Positions 57,272 through 64,000 of a DNA stretch of 64,000 nucleotides are shown piece after piece. The notes under the pieces are model-generated. The model was not told the DNA's origin. It worked only from the letters and a program-made list of their open reading frames with translations, and did not search any database. Position numbers and translations under genes: made by a program. Numbering within the stretch: the stretch's first letter is position 1; each line of letters starts with the position of its first letter. Source of the DNA: Buxus sempervirens (lineage: Eukaryota; Streptophyta; Magnoliopsida; Buxales; Buxaceae); NCBI GenBank assembly GCA_947561395.2, contig OX387183.1, positions 11,583,402 through 11,647,401 on the forward strand. The letters are read 5' to 3'.

Positions 57272-57458
57272 CTATGTTTCGCACGTTTTCATCGAGACGA
57301 GGAGATTGCCGAGGAGAGAGCCGAGGAGAGTTTTAATAGTTTTTTAAGCGTTTCGTTCAAAATTACTATTATAACCTTCGCTTATTTTGGTCCGTTGGAT
57401 GCGCTTCACAGAGGATGTCTTTGCTTCACAGACGATGCGCTTCACAGAGGATCTGCGC
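57272..57458 (-). repeat. MULE B right terminal inverted repeat
   Basis: Inverted partner of 43578-43765, with the tip CGATGCGCTTCACAGAGGATC followed by TGCGC. Confidence 0.88.
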
Positions 57459-57468
57459 GCTTCAGACC
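57459..57468. repeat. MULE B target duplication GCTTCAGACC, right
   Basis: Matches 43568-43577. Confidence 0.88.
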
Positions 57469-57862
57469 ATCCAAGACACTGCTATTTGGATTTCCATGAA
57501 TTCCACAAGGTTTGAGACAACGCGCACCAAACCAATTGACACCCCTGGTACGTTTGTACCACCGGCTGGGATTTCATTGGGTGAGTGGGTCCCACTGTTG
57601 AAACAGGCATGCAACCCTGCCTTTCATAGATGGTACCATAGAACACACTAATTAAATGAGTCCCTCTCCCTCAATGAGGATCATATAGGAAGTGCTTGAA
57701 TTAGCTTTATTTAATATAGTAACTAATTGTTTTACCCGTGATAAGCATGGGAACATATTAATTCTTTTAAAAACAAATAGCATATTACCAAATATTATCA
57801 AATAGTTTAGAAGTCTCTTAAAATGGTAAAATACAAGATTGGGAATTTGTTACCACACCCGT
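57469..57862. other. host DNA right of MULE B
   Basis: The first about 65 bases continue the RNase H-like fragment's frame from the empty target site to a TGA near 57533. The rest has no recognised gene. Confidence 0.45.
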
Positions 57863-58993
57863 TGTAACAACCTAGAATTTTTGTAAGGATAGTTTCGTCC
57901 TTTTCTAATTATTTTGAGTCACTAAATTATTAATTAAATAATTTACTAGTTTTAAAATTTTAATGGAATATAATATAGCTTTAATTTGGATTTAAATAAC
58001 ATTTTATAGCTTATTAAATAGAAAAAGAGTTTTTCTAGTTATTATGCTTAATTAAGGGGCTTAATTCATGTAATACTATGAGAAATAGGGTGAGTAGGCG
58101 TAATTTAAAAATAGGGAATAAATATAATACGAAGATTAGAATAATTCTAATTTTATATGTTAAAAAATTATTAATTTAAAGTGGGATTAGTAAACCCTAT
58201 TAACTAAATATAAATAGGATTTGTGAAATTAGAGGGATGGAAAAACCCTAGAAATGAAGGCTTTGATGGCTAGGACATTAATTTTAGACTTAGGAAGCCA
58301 CAAGAGAAGGCTATGGAGATTTGAGAAGATGGATTCGCAACGATTGAGGTAGGTAGATCTACAGTCATTTTCCAATGAAAATTTCAGGCTGTAGAATAAA
58401 ATATTCACAACATAACTTTGTTCACATCTTTACTTCGTGTTGACACCAAGATCATGAGATTTTTTTGATTGAAATTTTATTACTGTTTTCTATTTCTTTG
58501 TCACTTATAGAGATGGTGAATGAAGACGTATTAATTCTGAAATAGGTTGCAGTTTTAATAGAGGAGCAGAACATGCATACCTGGGGTACAACTGTTACCG
58601 TTCTCAGATTTGATTGTTCTCTAACGTGATATTAGAAATAGGCTTTTCGGATGGGAGAGAGATCTTGAGAGGGGGCTGAAAATCTTGTGGTAAAGAAAAA
58701 AAATGGCTTGTGAGAAACAATCAGAAAAGAGATAAAATTCAGAAAAGAAAACTCAAAGGGAGAAATTATTGGGATTATTTAGGAAGAGGGAGAAAACTTA
58801 GAGAGTTTTGTGATTGTATTTCAGAATAGTAAGAAATAACGTAAGTGAGAAAAAAAAAAGAATTGAGAAGAGAAAACAAACCAAGAGATCAGTGGATTGT
58901 GTGATTCAGTCAAAGTAGGGAGAATTGATTTCTCATTGACTGAGTTTCAGAAGAGAGAGAGAGTGTGTGTGAAAGGGAGTGGGAAATGGAAAG

Positions 58994-58997
<4 letters not shown>

Positions 58998-59034
<37 letters not shown>
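58998..59034. repeat. (GA)n microsatellite
   Basis: About 37 bases of pure GA, the only source of the frame at this place. Confidence 0.95.
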
Positions 59035-59037
<3 letters not shown>

Positions 59038-59500
59038 TGTGGTTGTATGGACTATAGAGAGAAAGATGGTGAGGAGCTATGGAGATTTGGGTTTATGGAA
59101 GAGTGAGAAAGGGTCTGGTTTCATCATAATGATCTGGGGTTTTGCTTGTAAATTAGAAGTAGTAATAGGCTTATTTGATAATTAAAAGCTTAAAGTTAAA
59201 GGAGGAATCTGATTTTACACTTTAACCCCTAAGCTCTAAGCTTATTTCAATCATTTATTACCTACATATTATCTAAACTTATCGTCATTGTTTACCTTAA
59301 CTCATGGTTGTTTACATCTTCATGTGCAATGAATTTCAATCATAGGATTAAGTGATTATTTCTATAGAAATATGCATATATTAAATAAATAAATAAGTAA
59401 CAAATGTAAAATGAAATCAATTAAGGAAATAATGACAATAAATGTAAAATAACTAATATAAATTAAATAATAATAATTGAATGAAAATTATGATACAAAG

Positions 59501-59501
<1 letters not shown>

Positions 59502-59534
<33 letters not shown>
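59502..59534. repeat. (AT)n microsatellite
   Basis: About 33 bases of alternating TA. Confidence 0.95.
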
Positions 59535-59538
<4 letters not shown>

Positions 59539-61494
59539 AAATAATGATGATGGTCGAGTATATGTTAGATGTTAATAATTTATGATTCGACCCCAATTAA
59601 GTAAATTTTTTACCCTAAATCATGTGTATAGGAAAGAAGTTAATAATAACCATAATAAAATACACTGTTTATCTTGACAATAAATAAATAAAATGGTGAT
59701 GATAATGAAATATCTAATAATTTGGGATGGTTCATAATTATTTTTATTGCTAATAATTATCCCAACAAATTGATCCTATTGAACCTATAATAAAAGAGAT
59801 TGTTTAATTACCTTAACTCTAAAATAAATAAATTATAAAAATAATAAAAATAAATAATTAAATTAGTAAAAATATAATATATTTTAGATGTTGATAATTT
59901 AGAATGAGTCCCTAATCATGATCACTTATAATAAAACAATTTATTTACATTAAACCATATGTATAGGGAAGACAAAAAAAAATAACAATTGTGATAATAG
60001 TAATAATAACAAATAAAATTTGCATTGTTATTAATATATTAAACGATTGAATCACACTTAATGCAGAACCTGCTTGTATTAAATATGTATTACTATTACT
60101 AGAAACTTTGTGTAATATAATTATAAATAATTAAATATGTATAATTTGTTGTTGTGAATCATATTATATTGAGTGGTATTATAATACCACTTTAAATTCA
60201 TATTTCCTTTATATGTGGCACATGGTTTGTCTGTTTTAGTTTTTCAAAGGTTTTGTAAGATTTTAAAAGTACTTGTCTTAGTTTACTTGGGAAATTGATG
60301 GTTTCAGCTTACATGGGTATTTTGTGGTTGTTTTCTCACCGTGTATCTCAGGATGAACTATTGGTTCCCTCCATGTATCTTGGAGTGGTATTGATGCCAT
60401 GGTTAGCAATATTGGAATGGATTAGTTATTTTGATTTTGGGTTTAGTGTGTAGCAGACAAAGCTATGTGTGGATCCATGCGTCAACTAGGTAATGAAATG
60501 GGCCGTTCTTTGTTAGGTTATTAATTCCCATGATCCACATATGCGTACTACCATGTATCTTGGTGAGGCCTTCCTGTATCTAGTTGAGCTGCAGCAATCT
60601 GTAGCACCATATATCTCGATGAGGTCTTTCTTTTAGTTTATTGTTGCAGTATGACTAGGTTATACTTGCCAATCCAATTCTGTATCTGGTTGGGTTCTCC
60701 CCTATGTGATAGTTCGTGTATCTCAACTCACATACGACCGGAGGTGGCAATTGGAACTGGTAATTGACCTCTCAAAGAAGTCTAATTTCATGAGTACTAT
60801 GATGTCACATTGAATTGGTATTGGTTTTAAACTGCTTTGGAAACACTATTGGTATCGTATTGGAAACTTATGAATTTGTTTTCTTTATATGACATTTTCC
60901 TGTTTATCATTTATTAAATTATTGTTTGCAACTAATGAAAAGCATATGAAAAATTATAGGTGGACTATGTAATTGACAGATTGAAATGCATTATGAAACT
61001 TGTACTATTGTTGGATATTTACTTATTAATGTTGCCCATTTACGAAATATTGCATTACTGTTATTATTATTTATGTGATGGTGTTATTTTATAGTTTGAC
61101 ATTCTTTTTAGGACTCAGACTGTAAGATGAAACCTACTGGGCATTGTTCACCCTACTATTTTACAGGGATCGAGGTTTATGTGGACTAGAAGTAGGATAC
61201 GAAGAAGTGGACTTGTACCTTGATCCGTGCATCTTGACGTCGGTTTGGCCTACTTAACGTAGGAAAGTAAATAGATTTTATTGCTGAAACGTTATAATAG
61301 ATTGTGTAAAATGCAATTAATGTGTATTATTCTTTAAATTTATTTTATTGAATTTCCAGTCTCATTTAGTAAGATCTGGGTTTATATTCAATTGCTTTAT
61401 TCACTTTCACTCACGTCCTGATATTTCCTTAAGAGTTAAACCATATTAGTATTATTATTTAAAAAAAAACTACCTTGAATTTTAGTAAGTTACA

Positions 61495-61842
61495 CCTGTA
61501 GCATACCAGCATCTCATTTATTGTCCGAGATTTTAATGGCGACAATTCTTTATGCTCCGCTCCTCTTTTACAGGTCATTTTTTTTCCATCAATAATGTCT
61601 CTTATTTTGTAGTGAAAATTATACTACCATCATCCATCTTATTTTTCATTAAATTATAATTCACTTGTATCTTCAAATGCTTTTTATGTTAGATTAGAGT
61701 CTACAGGATATTCTCCCATGAAGAATAAAAAGATATATGTAACATCACAAACCTTTTTAAAAATTGTTGCTTTAGAGTAAGTATAAGATTTTATACTAAT
61801 TTTATTGATTTATTAGATTTCAGGAAAACAATTTTGGGAAAT
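61495..61842. other. intergenic DNA with a dispersed repeat
   Basis: 61640-61738 repeats 23085-23205 in the same orientation. TGTAACATCACAAACC at about 61737 looks like an LTR start but no end is visible. Confidence 0.5.
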
Positions 61843-63227
61843 TGTGAGACATGGGAAAAAATCAAATCTAATGATTTCCTCAATCATCACACGGGATTAT
61901 ATTAAACAAAGAGTCGCCACCATTCAATTTAGGTGTGAATGGACACCAAAATATTAAATAAGCACAAAAGGCAATTTTAGGGCAAAATATCCCTCCTAAG
62001 AAAAACAACCAGAGATGGGTAAGGGGATTAAGTTATGAACAGGGGAAGGTGTTAGGCACCCCTATTCATCCACATAAAGTGGTTGCCAGGCATTGTTCAT
62101 GTTTAAAATAAAGGAAAAAGCTTGCTATAAAAATCAGGTAAAATCACAAAAAAGGCAAAAATATATGGTTTTTTCATATGAATAGTCTGATTGATCCAGA
62201 ACTATCAAACATGATCATACCATTCCTAGGGTTTCATGATCAAAACAAAATTTGAGATAAAATCAAATAAAATCAATTTAAAGTGAAAAATCCAAAAATC
62301 TGGATTTAAGTCAAAATTCTAGAAATCTGGAAAAATATGATTTTTATAAAATATTTCAAAATTGAACTTGAATAGTCCAGTACATAGGTAGAGCCCAAAT
62401 TTCACATTAAATCAGAAAATCAAAACCAAAAATACCCACGTTGATGAAAAACACCAAAATGGGAGAATTTAGACCGTAGGGTCTTATCTCAATAATGAAA
62501 AACAATTTTAAAAAACATCTCATGAAACCCTAGAATTTATTTTCAGGCTTCTGGATCCAGATCTACCATATTGATCATGATAAATCCAAGATCCTAGCCT
62601 AAAACCACAAAAATCACTAAAACAGTGCTGTAGGTGCAAAAGTGGCAAAAATCCAAATTTTATCAAAAAGAGAGGATCTCATGCTATAAACATCATAGAT
62701 TCATGTAATTCATTCAGATATATCATAAAAAGCATTAAAACATGATCAGGATATTCAAAATAGCCACATCTCACAAATTAGAGCACATGGGGGTCTACCC
62801 TACGGATCCACCTGTTCCCCTTTCCCCTAGTTCTCTCTTCACGTTTTACGGTTAGAGAGACTCTTGAGGTACTTAGAGATAGGTTTGGTTACACAAACAC
62901 AATCACAGGCCTTATTCTAAAAAAACAGATATGGGGTTCTATTCTAGGGATCCACCTGTTCCCCTTTCCCCTAGTTCTCTCTTCACGTTTTACGGCTAGA
63001 GAGACCCTTGAGGTACTTAGAGACAAGTTTAGGAATACACAAACAGATATGGCCTTATTCTACAGCAATAGAGATGATCCTATTACATCTAGAATTGAAG
63101 ACAGAAAATAAAAAGGGATAGGGGACTTACCTGGATTGAGCAAGCAGGAGTTCTTTCTCTTCTCTTGGAGCTTCTTAGAATTCCTTGGACTCAAAATTTC
63201 GTGGCCCTTAGCTAGAGGAGAGAGCCT

Positions 63228-63237
63228 CTATTTATAG
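63228..63237 (-). promoter_or_regulatory. TATA box of the LTR
   Basis: The minus strand reads CTATAAATAG, as in the related LTRs at 2249 and 36883. Confidence 0.6.
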
Positions 63238-63439
63238 ACAAACACAGGGGTATGGTTGGTCCAAGGTTTGGCAAGATAGAGTTTCAGTTTGAGTTAAACA
63301 CAAGATCATGCCAATCCTTTATCCACAAGGATAAATGAGAGAATTCGAACAGATAAATAAGAGAATTCGCTTATCCAAGAGAGATATTTGGGTGCAGATA
63401 GGGCTCAAAAATAAAAAAGGTAAAATTCCCACAAAGACC

Positions 63440-63548
63440 CCCGTGCCCGTATATATATTATGGTCGCACCCTGCCCGTATTATTAATACGGGCACGCCGT
63501 GACCGTATATCAACTGCAGGTATGACCAGACCGTAAACAAAATACGGT
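63440..63548. repeat. CCCGTAT / ATACGGGC palindromic iterations in U3
   Basis: Motifs TGCCCGTATA, GCCCGTATTATTAATACGGGC (perfectly self-complementary), GACCGTATA and ATACGGTCAT lie in 110 bases near the LTR start. The place matches the other LTRs but the motif differs. Confidence 0.8.
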
Positions 63549-63651
63549 CATGATCAGTTTGGCCAGATTTTACACTTTTTTAACCTGTTTCAAATCCCAA
63601 TTAATATTTTCAATTATTTTCTCATTTTTAGTGCAATTTGGGGTGTCTACA

Positions 63652-64000
63652 GCTGCCCCCTCTTTGCTGGTGATTGGAACCAATTACAAGCAGAGAGCAA
63701 AAAGACCCACCAATTGCACTTTCTGAGATTTTTGTCTAACCAATTGCACTTTGCAAGGATTAAATGGATGATTTTTGAAAAAAGAATTCATTGCGGAAGA
63801 TTTGCTAAGAAGTCCCTCAGCTTAAGGACCAAATCCTCCTCTCTCCTCTCACTGAGCACTTGTGGGCTATGAAGTGAGATTTGAGACAAAATTTTTAAAC
63901 AAAAGTGGGTAAGGTGGCAATTCTTGCAACTTACAACTAATATAAACATTAATCTCCTGAAAAGTGTGGAGAAAATGATAAAAATGACAATTTTTCTTGG
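63652..64000 (-). mobile_element. polypurine tract and internal 3' region of the edge element
   Basis: The minus-strand polypurine tract CAGCAAAGAGGGGGCAG touches the LTR. The region resembles 2644-2900 over about 250 bases. No coding frame is visible before the window ends. Confidence 0.7.

Larger units (their letters stand above)
43578..57458. mobile_element. MULE B: 13.9-kb FAR1/Ulp1 Mutator-like element
   Basis: Inverted termini (43578-43765 and 57272-57458) with GATCCTCTGTGAAGCGCATC near each tip and a 9-10 bp target duplication. It carries a FAR1-type transposase, a proline-rich plant transposon protein, and a C48 (Ulp1-like) protease gene on the opposite strand. This is the coding set of a Ulp1-carrying autonomous MULE. 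Subterminal repeat arrays are mirrored at the ends. All three genes contain lesions, so this copy is probably no longer autonomous. Confidence 0.9.
57863..61494 (+). mobile_element. probable 3.6-kb solo LTR (gypsy-like)
   Basis: Starts TGTAACAACCTAGAATTT and ends AGTAAGTTACA. The flanks are CCCGT (57858-57862) and CCTGT (61495-61499), a 4/5 match. It has the CTGGGCATTGTTCACCCTAC block near 61138 seen in many plant gypsy LTRs, and no coding frame. Inside are a (GA)n run (58998-59034), an (AT)n run (59502-59534) and repeated CTGTATCTGG / CGTGTATCTCAGG-like blocks at 60340-60740. Confidence 0.6.
61843..63651 (-). mobile_element. 3' LTR of a Tat/Ogre-like element running off the window
   Basis: 1809 bases. 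TGTAGACACCCC begins it on the minus strand (plus edge 63651) and ATGTCTCACA ends it (plus edge 61843). The polypurine tract and internal 3' region follow to the right, so the body continues past 64000. The TSD to expect beyond the window is GAAAT (61838-61842). TATA box at 63228-63237. A roughly 135-base internal block is duplicated in tandem (62795-62935 and 62936-63065). Confidence 0.88.

Noticed and set aside
27679-57458. MULE A and MULE B as copies of one element
   Set aside because: Similar length (13.8 and 13.9 kb) is coincidental: MULE A includes a 2.4-kb LTR, and the TIRs, arrays and gene order differ.
58979-59185. Plus-strand frame starting with repeated Arg-Glu
   Set aside because: The first part is translation of the GA microsatellite and the rest is LTR sequence.
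61737-61842. TGTAACATCAC as the start of another LTR cut by the 61843 insertion
   Set aside because: Only the first bases resemble an LTR start. No end, partner or target duplication could be found.
1-64000. tRNA, rRNA or snoRNA genes, and 5S-bearing Cassandra elements
   Set aside because: Looked for tRNA A/B-box pairs with cloverleaf context, rRNA cores and a 5S core in the TRIM-like units. Nothing convincing was seen by eye.

Overview
The window looks like nuclear DNA from a flowering plant, probably a woody eudicot. The evidence is spliceosomal introns, a BAHD acyltransferase, plant-only transposon families (FAR1-type MULEs, Tat/Ogre-like gypsy, copia, TRIM-like LTRs) and AT-rich intergenic DNA with GA/CT/TA microsatellites. 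The species cannot be fixed from the sequence. Almost everything is mobile or relic DNA. The only clearly host-type gene of reasonable length is a BAHD acyltransferase (41.6-42.9 kb), and it carries a frameshift.

Layout. 0-0.4 kb: relic MULE transposase. 1.5-3.1 kb: LTR and leader relic of a Tat/Ogre-like element. 4.1-5.7 kb: decayed plant-mobile-domain (PMD) gene, cut by an LTR at 5718. 6695-19207: complete-ended but non-autonomous Tat/Ogre-like retrotransposon on the minus strand, with 2.3-2.4 kb LTRs, TSD ATACT, a primer-binding site and a broken gag, but no pol. 19.7-23.1 kb: 5' half of a degraded copia element on the minus strand. 23.2-25.8 kb: TRIM-like repeats, one split by a 1.8 kb solo LTR. 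26.7 kb: relic RNase H fragment.

27679-41497 is a 13.8 kb Mutator-like element (MULE A) with 153-bp inverted termini and a perfect 9-bp target duplication. It carries a spliced gene that joins an HMG-box-like domain to an unnamed plant domain, a foldback array of short repeats, a nested 2.4 kb solo LTR (TSD CCAAT), and captured exons of an EDR2-like PH-domain gene. It has no visible transposase. 41600-42936 is the BAHD gene. 43578-57458 is a second MULE (MULE B, 13.9 kb, 9-10 bp TSD). It carries a FAR1-type transposase with three nonsense codons, a proline-rich 'putative plant transposon protein', and a 13-exon Ulp1/C48-protease-like gene on the opposite strand. Its subterminal repeat arrays are mirrored at the two ends. 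57863-61494 is a probable 3.6 kb solo LTR, and 61843-63651 is the 3' LTR of another Tat/Ogre-like element that runs off the right edge.

How it fits together. The N-terminal domain of MULE B's protease gene is homologous to the main domain of MULE A's HMG-box gene, and the following exon matches too. Two unrelated-TIR MULEs on either side of one host gene therefore carry members of the same accessory gene family. One has a C48 protease tail and the other has an HMG box in front and no protease. MULE A sits about 100 bp upstream of the BAHD start codon and MULE B about 640 bp downstream of its stop. Many lesions are consistent with C-to-T decay of methylated DNA (CGA or CAG to stop).
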